Assembly: GCA_964505725.1 (NCBI GenBank)
Contig: CAZDJK010000002.1
Location: 1 to 64,000 of the forward strand
Length of the DNA stretch: 64,000 nt
Reading direction: 5' to 3'
Source of the DNA: CAVRJC01 sp964505725
GTDB taxonomy: Bacteria > Actinomycetota > Acidimicrobiia > IMCC26256 > DASPTH01
Part shown: piece by piece, positions 18,088 through 25,538 of the stretch
Layout of the letters: each line of letters opens with the position of its first letter
Position numbering within the stretch: the first letter of the stretch is position 1
The notes under the pieces: generated by a model
Databases searched by the model: none
Told to the model about the DNA's origin: nothing
What the model saw: the letters and a program-made list of their open reading frames with translations, nothing else
Position numbers and translations under genes: made by a program

Positions 18088-20904
18088 CTAGGTGAGCTGC
18101 TCGGCACTGGTGGCGAGGTAAACGTCGACCTGGGCGCGGGCGTACGCGCACGCTTCGTCCTCGGTCATCGCCGCGCCCTGGGCGCGTAGCTCGCGCAGCC
18201 GTTGCTCGCCAAGCGCTTCGACTAGGAGCCGCGTGGCATCGCGTCGCGTCCCGGTGACGAAAGCGTCGAGGAGATCGGGCTGCGCGGCGGGTCCGTTCTC
18301 CGAGGAGGCGTCGACGGCGGCGACGATGCGACGCGTCTGGGCAGTGGCCGCGCCCTGGAGTATGGCGGCGGTTTCGGGTCGCGGTTCAGCGAGGCCGCGC
18401 GCTGACAGGTTCAGCAATCCGGCGAGGACCAGAGGCCCGTTCCCGCCGGATCGGAGCTGGTGGTGCAGCGCCCGACTCGTGGCGCGGAGTGTGGTCGGCC
18501 ATGCTGCGAGTCGGGCGGCGCCGATGACGGAGAAGAGGAGCTCGTTGGCGTTCTCGTAGCCGAGCGTCGCGGCCGACTCGAGGGCTTCGTCCAACAGGCC
18601 ACGGGCCCGGTGCGGGTCGTCGGGGGCCAGGGTCAGGGCGAGGGCGAGCAGGTTGACGGCGATGGCGTAGGGCATGCCGGTCTGGCGGCCAAGCGCGAGA
18701 CCTTCGGTCGCCAGCAGCAGCGCTGCCGGCGGGTCGAACCATGCGACGTTCATCGCGGCGGTACCGAGGTAAGTCGCGGTTATCCCTGGGAGGTCGTCGG
18801 CGCGGGCGTGGCGGGACGCGTCCAGGAAATGTTCGACTGACTCGCGCTGCGCACGTGCATCCATGGCCACAAGGGCGCGAAGCTCGGATGCGAGCATGGC
18901 GAGATGCGAGTCCGGGGTGGGGCCGAGGCGCTGTTGGGCGGCGAGGGCTTGGTCGCAGCGCTCCAACGCGAGGGGGTCGTTGCCCCGCATGTACGCCTGG
19001 ACTCCGGCGAGCATGAGCGCGACCGCGGAAGCGGGATGGCCAGTCGCGCCAGCCAGCGCGAGGACCGCCTCGGGGTCGAAGACCACCGGCTCGTCAACCT
19101 GAAGCCAAAGGTCGGGGAGATTGCAACACAGTCTCAGGGCGCGCTCGACGTCGTGGGTGTCGAGCGCGAACGCCATCGCCGCTTGCAGGTTGTCATGGTC
19201 GCGTGCGAGACGAACACCCCACTCGACCTGACCTGCCCCATAACTGTGACCGCGCACGACCCCGGCGAACTCGGTGTAGTAGTCGCAGTGACAGGTCCGC
19301 AACGTGTCGGTGTCGCCGGTTTCGGCGAGGCGTTCCTCGCCGTACTGGCGGATCGTCTCCAACAACCGGTACCGCGTATCAGAACCGGTGTCATCGGCGA
19401 CAACGAGGTGGCGAGCAACCAGATTCGCGAGCAACTCGAACACCTCGTCGACATCAATCGGATCACCCGCACAGACGGCCTCGGCAGCTTCGAGGCTGCA
19501 ACCCCCCGCGAACACCGACAGACGCTCCAAGAGCCGCTGTTCCGGCTCGGTCAGCAGGTCGTAGGACCAGTCGATGGTCGCCCGCAACGTCTGATGGCGT
19601 TCGATCGCGTCGCGATCGCCACCGGTGAGGAGCCGGAAGCGTCGATCCAGCCGCTTGGCCAACTCTGTGGGGTTCATCGCGGTGATGCGCGCCGCCGCGA
19701 GCTCGATCGCCAACGGGACGCCATCGAGGCGTCGACACACCTGGGCGACGCCGTCCGCGTTGGTGGCGTCGATGACAAAGCCGGGCTTGACTCCCTGGGC
19801 TCGGTCCACGAACAGCCGCACCGCCTCACAGGCACCTAGCTGGTCAAGATCGAACCTGTCGTCGGGCACCTCAAGGGAAGGAACCGGCCAGACCTGTTCA
19901 CCCCGGACGCTCAACCCCTCGCGGCTGGTGGCCAACACCCGCACCCGCGGACACGCCGCCTCGATCGCCCGGACCAACGCTACGACCGGACGCAACACAT
20001 GCTCGCAGTTGTCTAACACCACCAGCAGCTCCTGGTCCCGTAGATACGCGACCAGCGACTCCTCAACCGTCAGGCCGGGGCGCGCGGTCACCCGGAACAC
20101 GCCCGCCACCGCATCCGCCACCACCGCGCTATCGCGCACCGAAGCCAACTCACATAACCACGCCCCATCGGGAAACCGGGGCAGGACCTCCGCGGCGGCC
20201 TGCAACGCCAAACGGGTCTTGCCGACACCGCCCACGCCAGTGAGGGTCACCAACCGCTTCTCGCGCAGCACCTCCCCGATCTCCGCCACATCACGCTCGC
20301 GACCTACGAACGAGCTCAACTGCGCGGGGAGGTTGCTCGGAAACGCCTCCAACGACCGCAACGGCGCGAACGTCTCGGTCAAGCCGGGCGCGTTCACCTG
20401 AAACACCCGCTCCGGACGAGACAAGTCCCGCAGCCGATGCTCGCCCAGATCGACCAGCACCACCCCTTCCACCAGCAAGTCGCGGGCGAGATCCGCGGTG
20501 GCTTGCGAACAGACGATCTGACCGCCATGCGCCACCGCCATCAACCGAGCCGCCCGATTCAACGCCGATCCGTAATAGTCACCGTCACGCGCACGCGCCT
20601 CGCCCGTATGCACACCCATCCGGACCCGCACCGTCACGCCCCCAACCGGCGGCTCACCGGCGAGCGCCTGCTGCGCCGACAACGCCGCATCCAACCCATC
20701 ACGAGCACTACCGAACGCGGCGTGGAACCCGTCCCCCGTGGTCTTCACCACATGCCCGCCATGCGACTCGATCGCCCCCCGCACAATCACGTCGTGACGG
20801 GCCAACACGTCATGCATCACATCGGGATGGTCCTCCCACAAGCGCGTCGAACCCTCCACATCGGTGAACAAGAACGTCACCGTCCCCGAAGGCAACCCAG
20901 CCAT
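18088..20904 (-). CDS. Cyclase-STAND protein 5
   Basis: A 938-residue paralogue with cyclase motifs FLFTDVEGST, KTTGDGFHAAF and LNRAARL, Walker A GVGGVGKT, Walker B LLVVLDNCEHVL and helical repeats. The C-terminus (LRELRAQGAAMTEDEACAYA) groups it with copy 3. The ATG at 20904 is supported by the sibling starts and GAAGGGG upstream; the open frame back to 21156 is control DNA. No signal peptide, membrane span or HTH domain is seen. The active-site residues are present, so cyclic nucleotide synthesis is a reasonable inference. Confidence 0.88.
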   Translation of the reverse strand: MAGLPSGTVTFLFTDVEGSTRLWEDHPDVMHDVLARHDVIVRGAIESHGGHVVKTTGDGFHAAFGSARDGLDAALSAQQALAGEPPVGGVTVRVRMGVHTGEARARDGDYYGSALNRAARLMAVAHGGQIVCSQATADLARDLLVEGVVLVDLGEHRLRDLSRPERVFQVNAPGLTETFAPLRSLEAFPSNLPAQLSSFVGRERDVAEIGEVLREKRLVTLTGVGGVGKTRLALQAAAEVLPRFPDGAWLCELASVRDSAVVADAVAGVFRVTARPGLTVEESLVAYLRDQELLVVLDNCEHVLRPVVALVRAIEAACPRVRVLATSREGLSVRGEQVWPVPSLEVPDDRFDLDQLGACEAVRLFVDRAQGVKPGFVIDATNADGVAQVCRRLDGVPLAIELAAARITAMNPTELAKRLDRRFRLLTGGDRDAIERHQTLRATIDWSYDLLTEPEQRLLERLSVFAGGCSLEAAEAVCAGDPIDVDEVFELLANLVARHLVVADDTGSDTRYRLLETIRQYGEERLAETGDTDTLRTCHCDYYTEFAGVVRGHSYGAGQVEWGVRLARDHDNLQAAMAFALDTHDVERALRLCCNLPDLWLQVDEPVVFDPEAVLALAGATGHPASAVALMLAGVQAYMRGNDPLALERCDQALAAQQRLGPTPDSHLAMLASELRALVAMDARAQRESVEHFLDASRHARADDLPGITATYLGTAAMNVAWFDPPAALLLATEGLALGRQTGMPYAIAVNLLALALTLAPDDPHRARGLLDEALESAATLGYENANELLFSVIGAARLAAWPTTLRATSRALHHQLRSGGNGPLVLAGLLNLSARGLAEPRPETAAILQGAATAQTRRIVAAVDASSENGPAAQPDLLDAFVTGTRRDATRLLVEALGEQRLRELRAQGAAMTEDEACAYARAQVDVYLATSAEQLT

Positions 20905-20937
20905 CCCAACCCCTTCTCGGCGCCCTCCCGCCAGCCA

Positions 20938-20967
20938 AGTAAACCAGCCAAATCGGACGGCCGTCAC
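20938..20967 (-). promoter_or_regulatory. Duplicated cyclase-STAND promoter, copy 5
   Basis: On the minus strand GTGACG (20967-20962), 18 bp, TTTACT (20943-20938). The surrounding CGGCCGTCCG and CTGGTTTACTTGG are shared with copy 2. Confidence 0.6.
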
Positions 20968-21027
20968 CTGCCCGCTGAGGCGCCCATAACGACAGCGGCG
21001 CGGAGCGGTTCGGGCCGTACCGATCCG

Positions 21028-21082
21028 GCGATCTGAGCGGGCCTCGCGCTCGTCGGTGACCTTTCGCGCGCGGTGCCTCACC
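21028..21082 (-). repeat. Conserved upstream block of cyclase-STAND genes, copy C
   Basis: Third copy of the roughly 55-bp block, 124 bp before the start codon of gene 5. Confidence 0.6.
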
Positions 21083-21378
21083 ACCGCGCATGTTCCCAAA
21101 CGCCCGGACGCGATGCCTGTCCCTCCGCGTGCGCCACACAGGCCGAGCGTTATCACGCATACGGGAGGGGGTCTACGAATTCCTCAGGGCCTGCCGAACC
21201 GGCGCGCAGTGTGTCTGAGCCTCCTGCCCGAATTATCGCCACGGACCTTCCGCGGACTCGGCGCCCCCAACGCCAGCGCACACGCGCATCCGCGCCCGAA
21301 GGGCCGCCAACCTGCAGTTGTGTTCAGCGGACGACGGGACTCGACCCCGCGGACCCCAACTTGGTGATGCGGTGGTCT
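21083..21378. other. Intergenic between the cyclase array and the mobile element
   Basis: No gene seen. The minus strand at 21357-21326 resembles the 3' part of a tRNA or tmRNA (GGGGTCGAGTCCCGTCGTCC) but lacks the rest of a cloverleaf. It could be an attachment-site relic or chance. Confidence 0.35.
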
Positions 21379-21585
21379 TCAGGATCGACCGGTGCGTCTA
21401 GCCCAAGCTTCGATCTCCGGACGGAGCCACAACCGGACTCTCCCTTTCCCGAGATCGACGACCGGCCGGGGCATGTCGGGGTAGCGCCTGAGGTAGGTGG
21501 TGACGCTCTCGCGGTGCGCGAGACCGAGGATCTCCGCGACCTCCAGGGAATCGATCAGGTCCTCGCTGTTGATCCGCGGATTCAT
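21379..21585 (-). CDS. AlpA-type helix-turn-helix regulator/excisionase
   Basis: A 68-residue protein with a MerR-like winged helix-turn-helix (SLEVAEILGLAHRESVTTYL, then RRYPDMPRPVVDLGKGRVRLW). This is the usual form of AlpA/Xis-type proteins that control excision and gene expression in integrated elements. It is divergent from the integrase-like operon, and the 133 bp between them contains two copies of a 12-bp repeat that are good candidates for its operators. The start ATG at 21585 has no clear ribosome site, and a -10-like TAGACT only about 10 bases upstream suggests a nearly leaderless message. Confidence 0.8.
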   Translation of the reverse strand: MNPRINSEDLIDSLEVAEILGLAHRESVTTYLRRYPDMPRPVVDLGKGRVRLWLRPEIEAWARRTGRS

Positions 21586-21596
21586 GGCAGGCGAGA

Positions 21597-21644
21597 GTCT
21601 AACGATCTCGCCAAGTGGTGTCCCGGCGGATAGACTAACGATCT
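21597..21644. promoter_or_regulatory. Divergent control region with 12-bp direct repeats
   Basis: GTCTAACGATCT (21597-21608) and GACTAACGATCT (21633-21644) match at 11 of 12 positions with start points 36 bp apart. The first contains TAGACT on the minus strand and the second contains TAGACT on the plus strand, giving -10-like elements facing each divergent gene. Confidence 0.5.
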
Positions 21645-21718
21645 AGACACTACAGAACGGCCCCGGCGGCGCGCCAAACACCCCGGGGCCTGGCCGGAAC
21701 CTACGGAGAGGTACCGAC

Positions 21719-21925
21719 GTGGCGGATCATACGCACGGCGTGTCTGGCGACGATCTCGTAGTCTTGGATGAGTGGCAGGTCCGCGTCTGGGTAACTCGCG
21801 GACTGCCGGATCGTGAGGCGGAGCGGCTTCGCGACGACGTCGATGCTGATCTGAGGCCGTGGGCGGCGGGGCTGGGCGATCGCGTTTCGAGTTGCTCCGC
21901 GTTTCGGGTTGATGTCGACCAGTAG
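21719..21925 (+). CDS. Small hypothetical protein before the integrase-like gene
   Basis: A 68-residue acidic protein, family not recognised (it starts MADHTHGVSGDD and contains LDEWQVRVWVTRGLPDRE). The GTG start at 21719 follows GGAGAGG with good spacing. It overlaps the next gene by 14 bases, so it is likely the first gene of a three-gene operon with the integrase-like and transposase-like genes. It could be an element-specific accessory factor; this is inference from position only. Confidence 0.5.
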   Translation: MADHTHGVSGDDLVVLDEWQVRVWVTRGLPDREAERLRDDVDADLRPWAAGLGDRVSSCSAFRVDVDQ

Positions 21926-22850
21926 CCGCACGGTTCTTCTCGAACGGGGGACCGCAGCGCGAACTCCTCCATCTCGGGATTGGAGCTCGCTTGGGGTCGC
22001 GCTCCAGGAGGGTTTCGGGGCCCAAGGGCTCACCGTGCAGAGTTGTCGGCGACTACTCGAGGTCGCGTTGCGGTTCGTGGGCTTCGTCGAACACACGATC
22101 GGCGGTGAGCTCAACGACGTCTGCAAAGACGACGTCATGGCGTTTCTGGGTGCTGCATCCGCGGCGACTGGGGCCAAGCCCAGCGTCGCGACCCAGCATC
22201 TACGTCGCTCCGGCGTGCGTCTGTTGTTCCGGGTACTACGGCGGGCGGGAATCGTGGATCGCGACCCGACCATCGACATCGTCTTGGCAGCCCGCTCGTC
22301 GATGGCAGCGCGTCCACTGACTGACGCCGAGATCGCGCTCGGCCGGAGTTTCGCATTGCACACGTTGACGGCGACCCGTCAGCCGGCGGCGTGGGCACTC
22401 GCGGAGGCGTCGGCAAGGACGTCGGAAATCCACTCGATCGGAATCCGAGACGTGGACCTCGACGCGGGCCGACTTTGGATACCCGGGAGCACCAAGACCA
22501 AGCCGCGCTTCGGCGAGTTGACTGAGTGGGGCGTTCGGCAGCTGGATCGTCGAATCAGGGCGCTCGGCGCGCAGGACGCGCCGGCGACGCCACTTGTGTA
22601 CGAGGGCGCGGGTTCGGCGGAGAGCCGTCAAGCATCGTCATGCGCGGCGATCGCCGAGACGCTCCGGCGCTCCGGCTTGAACACCGAGCCCGACGTTCGA
22701 CCTGTTTCGGTCGCGGCATGGGCCGGCCGACGAGCGTACGACGCCAGCGGTCGCATCGAAGACGCCGCTCGGGTACTCGGCGTTCGGAGCCTCGATCGGG
22801 CGGCGCGGCTCATCGAGTGGAACTGGACAGACCCACCGGAGCGGTCGTGA
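21912..22850 (+). CDS. Tyrosine-recombinase-like protein lacking catalytic residues
   Basis: A 312-residue protein with the fold pattern of a phage integrase: an N-terminal SAM-like core-binding domain (LEVALRFVGFVEHTIGG) and a C-terminal domain with EASARTSEIHSIGIRDVDL, where the first catalytic Arg lies, and a Lys-containing STKTKPR hairpin. The second half of the active site is altered. Where HxxR is expected the sequence is SVAA in VSVAAWAGRRAY, LGH is LGV, and no Tyr stands at the nucleophile position (RAARLIEW). It may bind DNA without cutting it. Its stop codon overlaps the start of the next gene (GTGA). Confidence 0.65.
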   Translation: MSTSSRTVLLERGTAARTPPSRDWSSLGVALQEGFGAQGLTVQSCRRLLEVALRFVGFVEHTIGGELNDVCKDDVMAFLGAASAATGAKPSVATQHLRRSGVRLLFRVLRRAGIVDRDPTIDIVLAARSSMAARPLTDAEIALGRSFALHTLTATRQPAAWALAEASARTSEIHSIGIRDVDLDAGRLWIPGSTKTKPRFGELTEWGVRQLDRRIRALGAQDAPATPLVYEGAGSAESRQASSCAAIAETLRRSGLNTEPDVRPVSVAAWAGRRAYDASGRIEDAARVLGVRSLDRAARLIEWNWTDPPERS

Positions 22851-24142
22851 CTCGTCGTCGCCATGACGGGGTCTCCGCGCTCGAACGCGTCGAGGCCCTG
22901 CTCGCCAACCCCGCGCTCTACCGACTCGCCGAACTCGTACCTGACGCGGACACGAGCCAGGGCGGCCGGCCACGCGACTATCCGACCTTCATGTGGCTGC
23001 TCTACGAAGCCCTCGTCACCGTCTACGGCAGCGCCCGACGCGTCGAAGCCGAACTCGCCCACCCCATCGTCTGGAACCTCATCCGCATCACCATCCGAGA
23101 ACGCTTCCCCCTCGACAAGGAACTCGAACTGCCCATACGTCCGATGCGCCGCCACCACTACCTCTACGCACGCAACCGCTACCTCACCGACCCCGAGGTC
23201 CTCACCGCGCTCGGCGCGCTCCACCGAGAACTCGCCGCCACCCAAGCCCGCGAACTCGGCCTCCTCGACCCCGACGGACCCGGCTCCTGGACCCACCCCC
23301 ACCTGTCGCGCATGCTCCACGCCGACGGGAAAGTCATGACCCCACTCGTCCGAGCCCAGCCGGGTAACCGCCGGCTCGACCGCGCCACCGGCGAACTCGT
23401 GTCGACCCGCTTCGAACCTGACGCCGCGCTGCACTTCGAAGGCGACGGCACCGCAGCATGGGGCACCAAATTCGTCCTCGTCGCCGCCCGCACCCAAGAC
23501 GTGCACGGCCGGATCATCCTCGACGTCGACTGGGTCCCCACCCCTGGCGGCGAAGCCCGCACCGCCCTCGACTGCTTCACCCGCCTAGCCCCCAACATTC
23601 CCGGCGCGCAAGGTGTGATCTACGACACCGCGCTGCGCGGCATCCACCACCAACATCTCATGCGCGACCTCGGCTGGCTCACCATGAACCGCGTCACCGC
23701 CGCCAAAGCCGCCACCACTAGACCCCGCCGGCGCGGCGGACAACGCGTCGAAAAGACTGTCCACCTTGAACACAAGACCATCACCCTCAAAGACGGCACC
23801 ACCCGAACCCTGCAGCTGTACGCGCACGGCGGCACGCTCGGCGTCGCGGAGCTCACCGACACCGGCGACCCCACCTTCGAGCCTCTCGTCCGGCTCCGCA
23901 CGCATCGCAACCGAGACAAGAACGGGAAGTACCGCTGGTACAACGACTACCAACTCCCCGAACGCTACGAACACCGGACCATCACCGTCCGCCTCCACGG
24001 CAACGACGACGACGCGGCGCCCAAACTCAACCGGACCGAGAACCTCCGACCCATCCCGCCCGGCGACCCCGACTTCGAACGGCTCTTCCCCCGCCGCAAC
24101 GACGCCGAATCCATCAACCGCTACCTCGACGACACCCTCTGA
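22847..24142 (+). CDS. Transposase-like protein, C-terminus cut by an in-frame TGA
   Basis: A 431-residue protein starting at GTG 22847, which overlaps the previous stop codon, with GGAG upstream. It resembles actinobacterial DDE-type transposases. Candidate acidic residues lie in HFEGDG, IYDTALRG and NDAESINRYLDD. The region after the stop stays in frame and continues the typical ending HARQHLNLLGFALTINSLAL, so TGA at 24140-24142 probably replaces a sense codon such as TGG or CGA. The long open frame back to 22526 overlaps the integrase-like gene and is not used. Whether the shortened protein works is unknown. Exact family uncertain. Confidence 0.65.
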   Translation: MTRRRHDGVSALERVEALLANPALYRLAELVPDADTSQGGRPRDYPTFMWLLYEALVTVYGSARRVEAELAHPIVWNLIRITIRERFPLDKELELPIRPMRRHHYLYARNRYLTDPEVLTALGALHRELAATQARELGLLDPDGPGSWTHPHLSRMLHADGKVMTPLVRAQPGNRRLDRATGELVSTRFEPDAALHFEGDGTAAWGTKFVLVAARTQDVHGRIILDVDWVPTPGGEARTALDCFTRLAPNIPGAQGVIYDTALRGIHHQHLMRDLGWLTMNRVTAAKAATTRPRRRGGQRVEKTVHLEHKTITLKDGTTRTLQLYAHGGTLGVAELTDTGDPTFEPLVRLRTHRNRDKNGKYRWYNDYQLPERYEHRTITVRLHGNDDDAAPKLNRTENLRPIPPGDPDFERLFPRRNDAESINRYLDDTL

Positions 24143-24268
24143 CTCGGACGCGCCCACAGCATCGGCCACGCCCGCCAACACCTGAACCTGCTCGGCTTCG
24201 CGCTCACCATCAACTCCCTCGCCCTCCACCGCCACCACCGAGAACCCCACGAGGCGCTCGCCGCGTAA
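24143..24268 (+). pseudogene. Detached C-terminal tail of the transposase-like gene
   Basis: In frame with the preceding gene after its TGA, this stretch encodes 41 residues (LGRAHSIGHARQHLNLLGFA and on) and ends at TAA 24266-24268. The conserved look of the tail argues that the TGA is recent. Confidence 0.55.
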
Positions 24269-24501
24269 GCACCCGGGCGTTCCTGGCCCGTTCGCAGGCA
24301 CCGCGCCGCCCAATCCTGGATATTCGCCCTACACGGGATTAACAGCCCAAACCCCACATCCGGCCGGTGGCCACCCAGCCTTTACCGGATTCCATTTACT
24401 CCACCTATTGCCGCCCACCCTTTATTGGGGCTGCATTTACTGGATCTATCCCTTCCCAGCCCGGCAGACTCCGGTTTTCTCCCAGGTATTCTCCAACCCC
24501 C
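24269..24501. other. Lower-GC spacer before tRNA-Arg
   Basis: No gene. The region is visibly less GC-rich than its neighbours and holds an imperfect direct repeat about 40 bp apart (CCTTTA...CATTTACT near 24379 and 24419). It may contain the tRNA promoter. Confidence 0.35.
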
Positions 24502-24573
24502 GCCCCCGTAGCTCAGGGGATAGAGCATCGGTTTCCTAAACCGTGTGCCCAGGTTCGAATCCTGGCGGGGGCG
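24502..24573 (+). tRNA. tRNA-Arg (anticodon CCT)
   Basis: A full cloverleaf can be folded: acceptor stem GCCCCCG with CGGGGGC, D-arm TAGCTCAGGGGATAGAGCA, anticodon loop TTCCTAA with anticodon CCT at its centre, and T-arm CAGGTTCGAATCCTGG. The discriminator is G and no CCA is encoded. It decodes AGG. It lies next to a probable mobile element, and tRNA genes are common integration targets. Confidence 0.95.
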
Positions 24574-24701
24574 CCCACGAAGTTCCTGGTCTGGCCTCAT
24601 GAGACCGCGAGGCTGGTGTGATCCGACCCCGAGTGGTGTGGAACCGGGCCGGCCCGGTGATCGACCTCTGGCATCGCCGGCCGTGGCGGCGGTGACCAAT
24701 C

Positions 24702-25007
24702 ATGCACTTCGCGGATCCGGCGGACCCGGAGGTCTTTGCGCGATCCGCGGGTGACCTCGAGAGTCGCATGCGCGCGATCGAAAGCTTTCGCGACTTCGAG
24801 GTCGTCCAGACGTCGGAGCGTGAGGTCATCCTGCTCATCTTCGGTGACACGACCGACGCGCTCGACCGGATCGCCAGCGAAGTGGGCTCACCTCGGCTGC
24901 GGGAGAACGTCGTTCTCCTCCTCGACGCGCCGCCGCGGCGGTACGTCGGAGAGCCGATCGCGGCGTCACCGGACCTCGCTGGGGACCTTCCCGGGCGCGT
25001 AGGTTGA
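24702..25007 (+). CDS. Hypothetical protein
   Basis: A 101-residue protein of unrecognised family. The central part (FRDFEVVQTSEREVILLIFG, then LRENVVLLLDAPPRRYVGEP) alternates hydrophobic strands and charged helices, like a small alpha/beta fold. It ends 3 bases before an alternative start and 30 bases before the chosen start of the universal stress protein gene, so the two are probably co-transcribed. No strong ribosome site is seen before the ATG. No function assigned. Confidence 0.5.
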   Translation: MHFADPADPEVFARSAGDLESRMRAIESFRDFEVVQTSEREVILLIFGDTTDALDRIASEVGSPRLRENVVLLLDAPPRRYVGEPIAASPDLAGDLPGRVG

Positions 25008-25037
25008 AGTATGACGAAGCCGGGTGAGGCGGGAGCC

Positions 25038-25508
25038 ATGTCGATCGGCCAGATCGTCGTCGGTGTCGACAGCAGCGAGGGAGCGCGGCGGGCCGCCGCA
25101 TGGAGTGCCGCGTTGGCCGGGAAGCTCGGTGCGCACGTCACCGCCGTGCACGTCGTCTCTCAGACCTGGCTCGTCGAGCTCGGTGCGCTGCAGGTCGACA
25201 CCGACGAGCTCGTCCGCCAGGCACGGGTGGAGCTCACGGGAACGTGGACGGCTCCGTTCCGAGACGCAGACCTCCACTACACGGTCGAGCTCGCCCAGGG
25301 AGACCCGGCCACCGAGCTGCTCCGCGTCGCCGCCGAGCGCAACGCGGACCTCATCGTCATCGGCGGGACGCACCACAGCGGCTTCCGCGACGCGCTGCTC
25401 GGCGGCACCGCACACCGCGTCGTGAACCGAGGCGCGATCCCGGTCGCCGTGATCCCCGTGGAACCGGGCGACGAGGCCAAGAAGCGGGGCGTGCCCATCC
25501 CGGGCTGA
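25038..25508 (+). CDS. Universal stress protein (UspA family)
   Basis: A 156-residue single-domain Usp protein. It opens with IVVGVDSSEGARRAAAWSA and carries the ATP-binding signature G-x2-G-x9-G-[ST] as GGTHHSGFRDALLGGT, followed by HRVVNRGAIPVAVIPV. It is likely an ATP-binding cytoplasmic stress protein. The ATG at 25038 is chosen because GGGAG stands 6 bases upstream; the frame is also open from an ATG at 25011, which would add nine residues. It faces the osmolyte transporter ATPase gene convergently. Confidence 0.88.
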   Translation: MSIGQIVVGVDSSEGARRAAAWSAALAGKLGAHVTAVHVVSQTWLVELGALQVDTDELVRQARVELTGTWTAPFRDADLHYTVELAQGDPATELLRVAAERNADLIVIGGTHHSGFRDALLGGTAHRVVNRGAIPVAVIPVEPGDEAKKRGVPIPG

Positions 25509-25538
25509 CGCCATCGTGGCGCGGCCGTCGCCCACGGC

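Noticed and set aside
22847..24142. TGA used as a sense codon (recoding) to explain the transposase and GT2 stops
   Set aside because: Many genes here (for example ssuA-like, glnB, cysQ) end in TGA with overlapping downstream starts, and no selenocysteine element or UGA-suppressor tRNA was seen.
24367..24621. A plus-strand frame through the tRNA gene
   Set aside because: It is a translation of tRNA-Arg, a common false ORF.
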